Source: Megachile rotundata (taxonomy: Eukaryota; Arthropoda; Insecta; Hymenoptera; Megachilidae). From it: a DNA stretch of 64,000 bases. Below are positions 26,201-41,439 of this stretch, one piece after another. Position 1 is the stretch's first letter. Every line of letters begins with the position of its first letter. The translations under genes and the position numbers were made by a program. The stretch is from positions 1 to 64,000 of the forward strand of contig NW_027473621.1 of the NCBI RefSeq assembly GCF_050947335.1. Reading direction: 5' to 3'. The notes below the pieces were generated by a model. That model ran no database searches, was not told where the DNA came from, and saw only the letters and a list, made by a program, of their open reading frames with translations.

Positions 26201-28285
26201 ACTCACTATTATCAATATAACTCATATTATTAACCATATTATGCAGATATGATCGATAGAACGACAATTACTATACTCATTTCTCTTATTGTTATCAATC
26301 TAACTAATATTATTAACCATATTGAGCAAATATGATCGATAGAACGACAATTACTATACTCATTACTCTTATTATTATCAATCTAACTCATATTATTAGC
26401 CATATTATGCTTATATGATCGATTGAACGAAAATTACTATACTCATTACTCTTATTATTAACAATCTAACTCTTATTGTTAGCCATATTATGCTTATATG
26501 ATCGACAGAACGACAATTACTATACTTATTACACTCACTATTATCAATCTAACTCATATTATTAGCCATATTATGCTTATGTGATCGATAGAACGACAAT
26601 TACTATACGTATTACTCTTATTATTATCAATCTAACTCATATTATTAGCCATATTATGCTTATGTGATCGACAGAACGACAATTACTATACTTATTACAC
26701 TCACTATTATCAACCTAACTCATATTATTAACCATATTATGCTTATATGATCGATAGAACGACAATTACTATACCCATTACTCTTATTATTATCAATCTA
26801 ACTCATATTATTAGCCATATTAAGCTTATATGATCGACAGAACGACAATTACTATTCTTATTACACTCCCTGTTATCAATGTAACTAATATTATTAACCA
26901 TATTATGCAAATATGATCGATAGCACGACAATTACTATTCTCATTACTCTTATTATTATCAATCTAACTCATATTATTAGCCATATTATGCTTATATGAT
27001 CGATAGAACGACAAATACTATACTCATTACTCTTATCATTAACAATCTAACTCTTATTATTAGCCATATTATGCTTATATGATCGTTAGAACGACAATTA
27101 CTATACTCACTACTCTTATTATTAACAATCTAACTCATATTATTAGCCATAATATGCTTATATGATCGATAGAACTACAATTGCTATACTTATTACACTC
27201 ACTATTATCAATCTAACTCATATTATTAGCCATATTATGCTTATGTGATCGATAGAACGACAATTACTATACTTATTACTCTTATTATTATCAATCTAAC
27301 TCATATTATTCGCCATATTATGCTTATATAGTCGACAGAACGACAATTACTATACTCATTACACTCACTATTATCAATCTAACTCATATTATGAACCATA
27401 TTATGCAGATATGATCAATAGAACGACAATCACTATACTCACTACTCTTATTATTATCAATCTAGCTCATATTATTACACATATTATGCTTATATGATCG
27501 ATAGAACGACAATTACCATACTTATTACTCTTATTATTATCAATCCAACTCATATTTTTAGCCATATTATGCTTATATGATCGACAGAACGACAATTACT
27601 ATTCTTATTACACTCCCTGTTGTCAATCTAACTCATATTATTAACCATATTATGCTTATATGATCGATAGAACGACAATTACTATACTTATTAGTCTTAT
27701 CATTATCAATTAACTCATATTATTAGCCATATTATGCTTATGTGATCGATAGGACGACAATTACTATACTTATTACTCTTATTATTATCAAACTAACTCA
27801 AATTATTAGCCATATTATGCTTATATGATCTATAGAACGACAATTACTATACTCACTACTCTTATTATTATCCATCTAACTCATATTATTAACCATATTA
27901 TGCTTATATGATCGATAGAACGACAATTACTATACCCATTACTCTTATTATTATCAATCTAACTCATATTATTAGCCATATTAAGCTTATATGATCGACA
28001 GAACGACAATTACTATTCTTATTACACTCCCTGTTATCAATGTAACTAATATTATTAACCATATTATGCAAATATGATCGATAGCACGACAATTACTATT
28101 CTCATTACTCTTATTATTATCAATCTAACTCATATTATTAGCCATATTATGCTTATATGATCGATAGAACGACAAATACTATACTCATTACTCTTATCAT
28201 TAACAATCTAACTCTTATTATTAGCCATATTATGCTTATATGATCGTTAGAACGACAATTACTATACTCACTACTCTTATTATTA
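20240..28285. repeat. 104-monomer higher-order repeat, copy 2 with 7 monomers lost (8,046 bp)
   Basis: This repeats 11,613-20,239 as 97 monomers, again with five 82-bp units (21734, 22480, 24388, 25217, 27706). The 581-bp (7-monomer) loss lies near 23,247: up to there the sequence follows copy 1 at offset 8,627 (to about 14,620), then it follows copy 1 from about 15,200 at offset 8,046. The join lies in a stretch common to both flanking monomers (CTAACTCATATTATTA), so there is no scar. The copy ends near 28,285, where AACAATC replaces AACAACC. Confidence 0.9.
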
Positions 28286-29966
28286 ACAATCTAACTCATA
28301 TTATTAGCCATAATATGCTTATATGATCGATAGAACTACAATTGCTATACTTATTACACTCACTATTATCAATCTAACTCATATTATTAGCCATGTTATG
28401 CTTATGTGATCGATAGAACGACAATTACTATACTTATTACTCTTATTATTATCAATCTAACTCATATTATTCGCCATATTATGCTTATATAGTCGACAGA
28501 ACGACAATTACTATACTTATTACACTCACTATTATCAATCTAACTCATATTATGAACCATATTATGCAGATATGATCAATAGAACGACAATCACTATACT
28601 CACTACTCTTATTATTATCAATCTAGCTCATATTATTACACATATTATGCTTATATGATCGATAGAACGACAATTACCATACTTATTACTCTTATTATTA
28701 TCAATCCAACTCATATTTTTAGCCATATTATGCTTATATGATCGACAGAACGACAATTACTATTCTTATTACACTCCCTGTTGTCAATCTAACTCATATT
28801 ATTAACCATATTATGCTTATATGATCGATAGAACGACAATTACTATACTTATTAGTCTTATCATTATCAATTAACTCATATTATTAGCCATATTATGCTT
28901 ATGTGATCGATAGGACGACAATTACTATACTTATTACTCTTATTATTATCAAACTAACTCAAATTATTAGCCATATTATGCTTATATGATCTATAGAACG
29001 ACAATTACTATACTCACTACTCTTATTATTATCCATCTAACTCATATTATTAGCCATATTATGCTTATATGATCGATAGGACGACAATTACTATACTTAT
29101 TACTCTTATTATTATCAATCTAACTCATATTATTAGCCATATTATGCTTATATGATCGACAGAACGACAATTACTATTCTTATTACACTCCCTGTTGTCA
29201 ATCTAACTCATATTATTAACCATATTATGCTTATATGATCGGTAGAACGATAATTACTATACTTATTACTCTTATTATTATCAATCTAACTCATATTATT
29301 AGCCATATTATGCTTATATGATCGATAGAACGACAATTACTATACTCATTACTCTTATTATTATCTATCTAACTCATATTATTAGCCATATTATGCTTAT
29401 ATGATCGATAGGACGACAATTACTATACTTATTACACTCACTATTATCAATCTAACTCGTATTAGTAACCATATTATGCACATATGATCGATAGAGCGTC
29501 AATTACTATAATCACTACTCTTTTTGTTATCAATCTAACTCATATTATTAGCCATATTATGCTTATATTATCGATAGGACGAAAATTACTATACTTATTA
29601 CTCTTATTATTATCAATGTAACTCATATTATTAACCATATTATGCAAATATGATCGATAGAACGACAATAACTATACTCATTACTCTTATTATTATCAAT
29701 TAACTCATATTATTAGGCATATTATGCTTATGTGATCGAAGGAACGATAATTACTATACTTATAACTCTTATTATTAGCAACCTAACTCATATTATTAAC
29801 CATATTATGCTTATATGATCGATAGGACGACAACTACTATACTTATTACTCTTATTATTGTCAATCTAACTCATATTATTAGTCATATTATGCTTGTATG
29901 ATCGATAGAACGACAATTACTATACTCACTACTCTTATTATTATCAATCTAACTCATATTATTAGC
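28286..29966. repeat. Third partial copy of the 8.6-kb family
   Basis: This stretch follows about 23,810-25,487 at offset 4,479 bp (54 monomers with three 82-bp units): GATCTATAG 24,512/28,991 and CTCGTATTAG 24,977/29,456. Small differences include TTATCTATC near 29,365 and CCATGTTATG near 28,394. It ends near 29,966, where TTAGCC/GCTAATATG replaces TTAGGAATATT, and the array passes into the 30-31 kb block. Confidence 0.82.
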
Positions 29967-32900
29967 CATATTATGCTAATATGATCAATAGAACGACATT
30001 TACTATACTCATTACTCTTATTATTATCAATCTAACTCATATTATTAGCCATATTATGGAAATATGATCGATAGAACGACAATTACTATACTTATTACTC
30101 TTATTATTATCAATCTAACTCATATTATTAGCCATATTATGCTTATATGATCGACAGAACGACAACTACTATTCTTACTACACTCCCTGTTATCAATCTA
30201 ACTCATATTATTAACCATATTATGCTTATATGATCGATAGAACGACAATTACTATACTTATTAGTCTTATCATTATCAATTAACTCATATTATTAGCCAT
30301 ATTATGCTTATGTGATCGATAGGACGACAATTACTATACTTATTACTCTTATTATTATCAATCTAACTCATATTATTAGCCATATTATGCTTATATGATC
30401 GACAGAACGACAATTACTATTCTTATTGCACTCCCTGTTATCAATCTAACTCATATTATTAACCATATTATGCTTATATGATCGGTAGAACGATAATTAC
30501 TATACTTATCACTCTTATTATTATCAATCCAACTCATATTATTAGCCATATTATGCTTATATGATCGATAGAACGACAATTACTATACTTATTACTCTTA
30601 TTTTTATCAATCTCACTCATATTATGAGCCATATTATGCTTATACGATCGACAGAACGACAATTACTATACTTATTACACTCACTATTATCAATATAACT
30701 CATATTATTAACCATATTATGCAGATATGATCGATAGAACGACAATTACTATACTCATTTCTCTTATTGTTATCAATCTAACTAATATTATTAACCATAT
30801 TGTGCAAATATGATCGATAGAACGACAATTACTATACTCATTACTCTTATTATTATCAATCTAACTCATATTATTAGCCATATTATGCTTATATGATCGA
30901 TTGAACGAAAATTACTATACTCATTACTCTTATTATTAACAATCTAACTCTTATTGTTAGCCATATTATGCTTATATGATCGACAGAACGACAATTACTA
31001 TTCTTATTACACTCCCTGTTATCAATCTAACTCATATTATTAACCATATTATGCTTATATGATCGGTAGAACGATAATTACTATACCTATTACTCTTATT
31101 ATTATCAATCTAACTCATATTATTAGCCATATTATGCTTATATGATCGATAGAACGACAATTACTATACTCATTACTCTTATTATTATCAACCTAACTCA
31201 TATTATTAGCCATATTATGCTTATATGAACGACAGAACGACAATTGCTATACTTATTACATTCACTATTATTAATCTAACTCATATTATTAACCATATTA
31301 TGCAGATATGATCGATAGAACGACAATTACTGTACTTATTACTCTTATTATTATCAATCTAACTCATATTATTAGCCATATTATGGTTATATGATTGATA
31401 GGACGACAATTACTATACTCGCTACTCTTATTGTTATCAATCTAACTCATATTAGTAGCCATATTATGCTTACATGATCGATAGAACGACAATTACTATA
31501 CTTATTACTCTTATTATTATCAATCTAACTCATATTATTCGCCATATTATGCTAATATGATCGACAGAACGACAATTACTATACTTATTACACTCACTAT
31601 TATCAATCTAACTCATATTATTAACCATATTATGCAGATATGATCAATAGAACGACAATCACTATACTCACTACTCTTATTATTATCAATCTAGCTCACA
31701 TTATTACACATATTATGCTTATATGATCGATAGAACGACATTTACTATACTCATTACTCTTATTATTATCAATCTAACTCATATTATTAACCATATTATG
31801 CTTATGTGATCGATAGAACGACAATTACTATACTTATTACTCTTATTAATATCAATCTAACTCATATTATTAGCCATAATATGCTTATATGATCGATAGA
31901 ACGACAATTACTATACTTATTACTCTTATTATTATCAATCTAACTCATATTATTAGCCATATTATGCTAATATGATCAATAGAACGACATTTACTATACT
32001 CATTACTCTTATTATTATCAATCTAACTCATATTATTAGCCATATTATGCAAATATGATCGATAGAACGACAATTACTATAATTATTACTCTTATTATTA
32101 TCAATCTAACTCATATTATTAGCCATATTATGCTTATATGATCGATAGGACGTCAATTACTATACTTATTACTCTTATTATTATCAAGCTAACTCATATT
32201 ATTAGCCATATTATGCTTATATGATCGATAGGACGACAATTACTATACTTATTACTCTTATTATTATCAATCTAACTCATATTATTAGCCATATTATGCT
32301 TATATGATCGACAGAACGGCAATTACTATTCTTATTGCACTCCCTGTTATCAATCTAACTCATATTATTAACCATATTATGCTTATATGATCGGTAGAAC
32401 GACAATTACTATACTTATTACTCTTATTATTATCAATCTAACGCATACTATTAGCCATATTATGCTTATGTGGTCGATAGAACGACATTTACTATACTTA
32501 TTACTCTTATTATTATCAATCTAACTCATATTATTAGCCATATTATGCTTATATGAACGACAGAACGACAATTGCTATACTTATTACATTCACTATTATT
32601 AATCTAACTCATATTATTAACCATATTATGCAGATATGATCGATAGAACGACAATTACTGTAGTTATTACTCTTATTATTATCAATCTAACTCATATTAT
32701 TAGCCATATTATGGTTATATGATTGATAGGACGACAATTACTATACTCGCTACTCTTACTGTTATCAATCTAACTCATATTAGTAGCCATATTATGCTTA
32801 TATGATCGATAGAACGACAATTACTATACTTATTACACTCACGATTATCAATCTAACTCATATTATTAGCCATATTATGCTTATGTGATCGATAGAACGA

Positions 32901-33817
32901 CAATTACTATACTTATTACTCTTATTATTATCAATCTAACTCATATTATTCGCCATATTATGCTAATACGTACGACAGAACGACAATTACTATACTTATT
33001 ACACTCACTATTATCAATCTAACTCATATTATTAACCATATTATGCAGATATGATCAATAGAACGACAATCACTATACTCACTACTCTTATTATTATCAA
33101 TCTAGCTCATATTATTACACATATTATGCTTATATGATCGATAGAACGACATTTACTATACTCATTACTCTTATTATTATCAATCTAACTCATATTATTA
33201 ACCATATTATGCTTATGTGATCGATAGAACGACAATTACTATACTTATTACTCTTATTAATATCAATCTAACTCATATTATTAGCCATAATATGCTTATA
33301 TGATCGATAGAACGACAATTACTATACTTATTACTCTTATTATTATCAATCTAACTCATATTATTAGCCATATTATGCTAATATGATCAATAGAACGACA
33401 TTTACTATACTCATTACTCTTATTATTATCAATCTAACTCATATTATTAGCCATATTATGCAAATATGATCGATAGAACGACAATTACTATAATTATTAC
33501 TCTTATTATTATCAATCTAACTCATATTATTAGCCATATTATGCTTATATGATCGATAGGACGTCAATTACTGTACTTATTACTCTTATTATTATCAAGC
33601 GAACTCATATTATTAGCCATATTATGCTTACATGATCGATAGGACGACAATTACTATACTTATTACTCTTATTATTATCAATCTAACTCATATTATTAGC
33701 CATATTATGCTTATATGATCGACAGAACGACAATTACTATTCTTATTGCACTCCCTGTTATCAATCTAACTCATATTATTAACCATATTATGCTTATATG
33801 ATCGGTAGAACGACAAT

Positions 33818-36542
33818 TACTATACTTATTACTCTTATTATTATCAATCTAACTCATATTATTAGCCATATTATGCTTATATGAACGACAGAACGACAAT
33901 TGCTATACTTATTACATTCACTATTATTAATCTAACTCATATTATTAACCATATTATGCAGATATGATCGATAGAACGACAATTACTGTACTTATTACTC
34001 TTATTATTATCAATCTAACTCATATTATTAGCCATATTATGGTTATATGATTGATAGGACGACAATTACTATACTCGCTACTCTTACTGTTATCAATCTA
34101 ACTCATATTAGTAGCCATATTATGCTTATATGATCGATAGAACGACAATTACTATACTTATTACACTCACGATTATCAATCTAACTCATATTATTAGCCA
34201 TATTATGCTTATGTGATCGATAGAACGACAATTACTATACTTATTACTCTTATTATTATCAATCTAACTCATATTATTCGCCATATTATGCTAATACGAT
34301 CGACAGAACGACAATTACTATACTTATTACACTCACTATTATCAATCTAACTCATATTATTAACCATATTATGCAGATATGATCAATAGAACGACAATCA
34401 CTATACTCACTACTCTTATTATTATCAATCTAGCTCATATTATTACACATATTATGCTTATATGATCGATAGAACGACATTTACTATACTTATTACTCTT
34501 ATTATTATCAATCTAACGCATACTATTAGCCATATTATGCTTATGTGGTCGATAGAACGACATTTACTATACTTATTACTCTTATTATTATCAATCTAAC
34601 TCATATTATTAGCCATATTATGCTTATATGATCGATAGAACGACAATTACTATACTCATTTCTCTTATTGTTATCAATCTAACTAATATTATTAACCATA
34701 TTGTGCAAATATGATCGATAGAACGACAATTACTATACTCATTACTCTTATTATTATCAATCTAACTCATATTATTAGCCATATTATGCTTATATGATCG
34801 ATTGAACGAAAATTACTATACTCATTACTCTTATTATTAACAATCTAACTCTTATTGTTAGCCATATTATGCTTATATGATCGGTAGAACGATAATTACT
34901 ATACCTATTACTCTTATTATTATCAATCTAACTCATATTATTAGCCATATTATGCTTATATGATCGATAGAACGACAATTACTATACTCATTACTCTTAT
35001 TATTATCAACCTAACTCATATTATTAGCCATATTATGCTTATATGAACGACAGAACGACAATTGCTATACTTATTACATTCACTATTATTAATCTAACTC
35101 ATATTATTAACCATATTATGCAGATATGATCGATAGAACGACAATTACTGTACTTATTACTCTTATTATTATCAATCTAACTCATATTATTAGCCATATT
35201 ATGGTTATATGATTGATAGGACGACAATTACTATACTCGCTACTCTTATTGTTATCAATCTAACTCATATTAGTAGCCATATTATGCTTATATGATAGAT
35301 AGAACGACAATTACTATACTTATTACACTCACTATTATCAATCTAACTCATATTATTGGCCATATTATGCTTATGTGATCGATAGAACGACAATTACTAT
35401 ACTTATTACTCTTATTATTATCAATCTAACTCATATTATTCGCCATATTATGCTAATATGATCGACAGAACGACAATTACTATACTTATTACACTCACTA
35501 TTATCAATCTAACTCATATTATTAACCATATTATGCAGATATGATCAATAGAACGACAATCACTATACTCACTACTCTTATTATTATCAATCTAGCTCAT
35601 ATTATTACACATATTATGCTTATATGATCGATAGAACGACATTTACTATACTCATTACTCTTATTATTATCAATCTAACTCATATTATTAACCATATTAT
35701 GCTTATGTGATCGATAGAACGACAATTACTATACTTATTACTCTTATTAATATCAATCTAACTCATATTATTAGCCATAATATGCTTATATGATCGATAG
35801 AACGACAATTACTATACTTATTACTCTTATTATTATCAATCTAACTCATATTATTAGCCATATTATGCTAATATGATCAATAGAACGACATTTACTATAC
35901 TCATTACTCTTATTATTATCAATCTAACTCATATTATTAGCCATATTATGCAAATATGATCGATAGAACGACAATTACTATAATTATTACTCTTATTATT
36001 ATCAATCTAACTCATATTATTAGCCATATTATGCTTATATGATCGATAGGACGTCAATTACTATACTTATTACTCTTATTATTATCAAGCTAACTCATAT
36101 TATTAGCCATATTATGCTTATATGATCGATAGGACGACAATTACTATACTTATTACTCTTATTATTATCAATCTAACTCATATTATTAGCCATATTATGC
36201 TTATATGATCGACAGAACGACAATTACTATTCTTATTGCACTCCCTGTTATCAATCTAACTCATATTATTAACCATATTATGCTTATATGATCGGTAGAA
36301 CGACAATTACTATACTTATTACTCTTATTATTATCAATCTAACGCATACTATTAGCCATATTATGCTTATGTGGTCGATAGAACGACATTTACTATACTT
36401 ATTACTCTTATTATTATCAATCTAACTCATATTATTAGCCATATTATGCTTACATGAACGACAGAACGACAATTGCTATACTTATTACATTCACTATTAT
36501 TAATCTAACTCATATTATTAACCATATTATGCAGATATGATC
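33818..36542. repeat. 2.7-kb segmental duplication, copy 1 (offset 4,897 bp)
   Basis: This block recurs at 38,715-41,439 with a constant offset of 4,897 bp (59 monomers). Private variants shared only by the two are GATAGATAGAACG (35,293/40,190) and TTGGCCATATT (about 35,355/40,252). I saw four substitutions: T/C at 34,715/39,612, T/C at 35,116/40,013, A/C at 35,835/40,732 and C/T at 36,453/41,350. The match ends inside a monomer: copy 1 reads GATCGATAG, copy 2 GATCAATAG. Confidence 0.9.
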
Positions 36543-38120
36543 GATAGAACGACAATTACTGTACTTATTACTCTTATTATTATCAATCTAACTCATATTA
36601 TTAGCCATATTATGGTTATATGATTGATAGGACGACAATTACTATACTCGCTACTCTTACTGTTATCAATCTAACTCATATTAGTAGCCATATTATGCTT
36701 ATATGATCGATAGAACGACAATTACTATACTTATTACACTCACGATTATCAATCTAACTCATATTATTAGCCATATTATGCTTATGTGATCGATAGAACG
36801 ACAATTACTATACTTATTACTCTTATTATTATCAATCTAACTCATATTATTCGCCATATTATGCTAATACGTACGACAGAACGACAATTACTATACTTAT
36901 TACACTCACTATTATCAATCTAACTCATATTATTAACCATATTATGCAGATATGATCAATAGAACGACAATCACTATACTCACTACTCTTATTATTATCA
37001 ATCTAGCTCATATTATTACACATATTATGCTTATATGATCGATAGAACGACATTTACTATACTCATTACTCTTATTATTATCAATCTAACTCATATTATT
37101 AACCATATTATGCTTATGTGATCGATAGAACGACAATTACTATACTTATTACTCTTATTAATATCAATCTAACTCATATTATTAGCCATAATATGCTTAT
37201 ATGATCAATAGAACGACAATCACTATACTCACTACTCTTATTATTATCAATCTAGCTCATATTATTACACATATTATGCTTATATGATCGATAGAACGAC
37301 ATTTACTATACTCATTACTCTTATTATTATCAATCTAACTCATATTATTAACCATATTATGCTTATGTGATCGATAGAACGACAATTACTATACTTATTA
37401 CTCTTATTAATATCAATCTAACTCATATTATTAACCATATTATGCAGATATGATCGATAGAACGACAATTACTGTACTTATTACTCTTATTATTATCAAT
37501 CTAACTCATATTATTAGCCATATTATGGTTATATGATTGATAGGACGACAATTACTATACTCGCTACTCTTACTGTTATCAATCTAACTCATATTAGTAG
37601 CCATATTATGCTTATATGATCGATAGAACGACAATTACTATACTTATTACACTCACGATTATCAATCTAACTCATATTATTAGCCATATTATGCTTATGT
37701 GATCGATAGAACGACAATTACTATACTTATTACTCTTATTATTATCAATCTAACTCATATTATTCGCCATATTATGCTAATACGTACGACAGAACGACAA
37801 TTACTATACTTATTACACTCACTATTATCAATCTAACTCATATTATTAACCATATTATGCAGATATGATCAATAGAACGACAATCACTATACTCACTACT
37901 CTTATTATTATCAATCTAGCTCATATTATTACACATATTATGCTTATATGATCGATAGAACGACATTTACTATACTCATTACTCTTATTATTATCAATCT
38001 AACTCATATTATTAACCATATTATGCTTATGTGATCGATAGAACGACAATTACTATACTTATTACTCTTATTAATATCAATCTAACTCATATTATTAGCC
38101 ATAATATGCTTATATGATCG
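36500..38120. repeat. 11-monomer (913 bp) tandem duplication with nested 3-monomer (249 bp) duplication
   Basis: ATGGTTATATG at 36,612 and 37,525 and ACGTACGAC at 36,872 and 37,785 show an exact 913-bp offset; copy 2 starts at 37,413. Inside copy 1, three monomers from GATCAATAG at 36,954 are repeated from 37,203 (offset 249). The join is the monomer 37,164-37,246, which is hybrid: its left half is the TTAGCCATAATATG subtype and its right half the GATCAATAG/AATCAC subtype. The second 913-bp copy lacks the 249-bp duplication and diverges near 38,120. Confidence 0.9.
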
Positions 38121-38714
38121 ATAGAACGACAATTACTATACTTATTACTCTTATTATTATCAATCTAACTCATATTATTAGCCATATTATGCTAATATGA
38201 TCAATAGAACGACATTTACTATACTCATTACTCTTATTATTATCAATCTAACTCATATTATTAGCCATATTATGCAAATATGATCGATAGAACGACAATT
38301 ACTATAATTATTACTCTTATTATTATCAATCTAACTCATATTATTAGCCATATTATGCTTATATGATCGATAGGACGTCAATTACTATACTTATTACTCT
38401 TATTATTATCAAGCTAACTCATATTATTAGCCATATTATGCTTACATGATCGATAGGACGACAATTACTATACTTATTACTCTTATTATTATCAATCTAA
38501 CTCATATTATTAGCCATATTATGCTTATATGATCGACAGAACGACAATTACTATTCTTATTGCACTCCCTGTTATCAATCTAACTCATATTATTAACCAT
38601 ATTATGCTTATATGATCGGTAGAACGACAATTACTATACTTATTACTCTTATTATTATCAATCTAACGCATACTATTAGCCATATTATGCTTATGTGGTC
38701 GATAGAACGACATT

Positions 38715-41439
38715 TACTATACTTATTACTCTTATTATTATCAATCTAACTCATATTATTAGCCATATTATGCTTATATGAACGACAGAACGACAATTGC
38801 TATACTTATTACATTCACTATTATTAATCTAACTCATATTATTAACCATATTATGCAGATATGATCGATAGAACGACAATTACTGTACTTATTACTCTTA
38901 TTATTATCAATCTAACTCATATTATTAGCCATATTATGGTTATATGATTGATAGGACGACAATTACTATACTCGCTACTCTTACTGTTATCAATCTAACT
39001 CATATTAGTAGCCATATTATGCTTATATGATCGATAGAACGACAATTACTATACTTATTACACTCACGATTATCAATCTAACTCATATTATTAGCCATAT
39101 TATGCTTATGTGATCGATAGAACGACAATTACTATACTTATTACTCTTATTATTATCAATCTAACTCATATTATTCGCCATATTATGCTAATACGATCGA
39201 CAGAACGACAATTACTATACTTATTACACTCACTATTATCAATCTAACTCATATTATTAACCATATTATGCAGATATGATCAATAGAACGACAATCACTA
39301 TACTCACTACTCTTATTATTATCAATCTAGCTCATATTATTACACATATTATGCTTATATGATCGATAGAACGACATTTACTATACTTATTACTCTTATT
39401 ATTATCAATCTAACGCATACTATTAGCCATATTATGCTTATGTGGTCGATAGAACGACATTTACTATACTTATTACTCTTATTATTATCAATCTAACTCA
39501 TATTATTAGCCATATTATGCTTATATGATCGATAGAACGACAATTACTATACTCATTTCTCTTATTGTTATCAATCTAACTAATATTATTAACCATATTG
39601 TGCAAATATGACCGATAGAACGACAATTACTATACTCATTACTCTTATTATTATCAATCTAACTCATATTATTAGCCATATTATGCTTATATGATCGATT
39701 GAACGAAAATTACTATACTCATTACTCTTATTATTAACAATCTAACTCTTATTGTTAGCCATATTATGCTTATATGATCGGTAGAACGATAATTACTATA
39801 CCTATTACTCTTATTATTATCAATCTAACTCATATTATTAGCCATATTATGCTTATATGATCGATAGAACGACAATTACTATACTCATTACTCTTATTAT
39901 TATCAACCTAACTCATATTATTAGCCATATTATGCTTATATGAACGACAGAACGACAATTGCTATACTTATTACATTCACTATTATTAATCTAACTCATA
40001 TTATTAACCATACTATGCAGATATGATCGATAGAACGACAATTACTGTACTTATTACTCTTATTATTATCAATCTAACTCATATTATTAGCCATATTATG
40101 GTTATATGATTGATAGGACGACAATTACTATACTCGCTACTCTTATTGTTATCAATCTAACTCATATTAGTAGCCATATTATGCTTATATGATAGATAGA
40201 ACGACAATTACTATACTTATTACACTCACTATTATCAATCTAACTCATATTATTGGCCATATTATGCTTATGTGATCGATAGAACGACAATTACTATACT
40301 TATTACTCTTATTATTATCAATCTAACTCATATTATTCGCCATATTATGCTAATATGATCGACAGAACGACAATTACTATACTTATTACACTCACTATTA
40401 TCAATCTAACTCATATTATTAACCATATTATGCAGATATGATCAATAGAACGACAATCACTATACTCACTACTCTTATTATTATCAATCTAGCTCATATT
40501 ATTACACATATTATGCTTATATGATCGATAGAACGACATTTACTATACTCATTACTCTTATTATTATCAATCTAACTCATATTATTAACCATATTATGCT
40601 TATGTGATCGATAGAACGACAATTACTATACTTATTACTCTTATTAATATCAATCTAACTCATATTATTAGCCATAATATGCTTATATGATCGATAGAAC
40701 GACAATTACTATACTTATTACTCTTATTATTCTCAATCTAACTCATATTATTAGCCATATTATGCTAATATGATCAATAGAACGACATTTACTATACTCA
40801 TTACTCTTATTATTATCAATCTAACTCATATTATTAGCCATATTATGCAAATATGATCGATAGAACGACAATTACTATAATTATTACTCTTATTATTATC
40901 AATCTAACTCATATTATTAGCCATATTATGCTTATATGATCGATAGGACGTCAATTACTATACTTATTACTCTTATTATTATCAAGCTAACTCATATTAT
41001 TAGCCATATTATGCTTATATGATCGATAGGACGACAATTACTATACTTATTACTCTTATTATTATCAATCTAACTCATATTATTAGCCATATTATGCTTA
41101 TATGATCGACAGAACGACAATTACTATTCTTATTGCACTCCCTGTTATCAATCTAACTCATATTATTAACCATATTATGCTTATATGATCGGTAGAACGA
41201 CAATTACTATACTTATTACTCTTATTATTATCAATCTAACGCATACTATTAGCCATATTATGCTTATGTGGTCGATAGAACGACATTTACTATACTTATT
41301 ACTCTTATTATTATCAATCTAACTCATATTATTAGCCATATTATGCTTATATGAACGACAGAACGACAATTGCTATACTTATTACATTCACTATTATTAA
41401 TCTAACTCATATTATTAACCATATTATGCAGATATGATC
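38715..41439. repeat. 2.7-kb segmental duplication, copy 2
   Basis: This is the partner of 33,818-36,542. On the left it is preceded by an ACGCATACTATTAGCC / GTGGTCGATAG monomer, whereas copy 1 has a GATCGGTAG monomer. On the right it ends in a hybrid monomer (41,397-41,479): TTAATC...GCAGATATG from the CTGTAC subtype is joined to GATCAATAG...AATCACTATAC of the next subtype. That is a direct view of an in-register exchange point. Confidence 0.88.

Noticed and set aside
32964..32976. One-base insertion at ACGTACGACAG
   Set aside because: It replaces ACGATCGACAG base for base (two substitutions, AT to TA), and spacing to the neighbours stays at multiples of 83.
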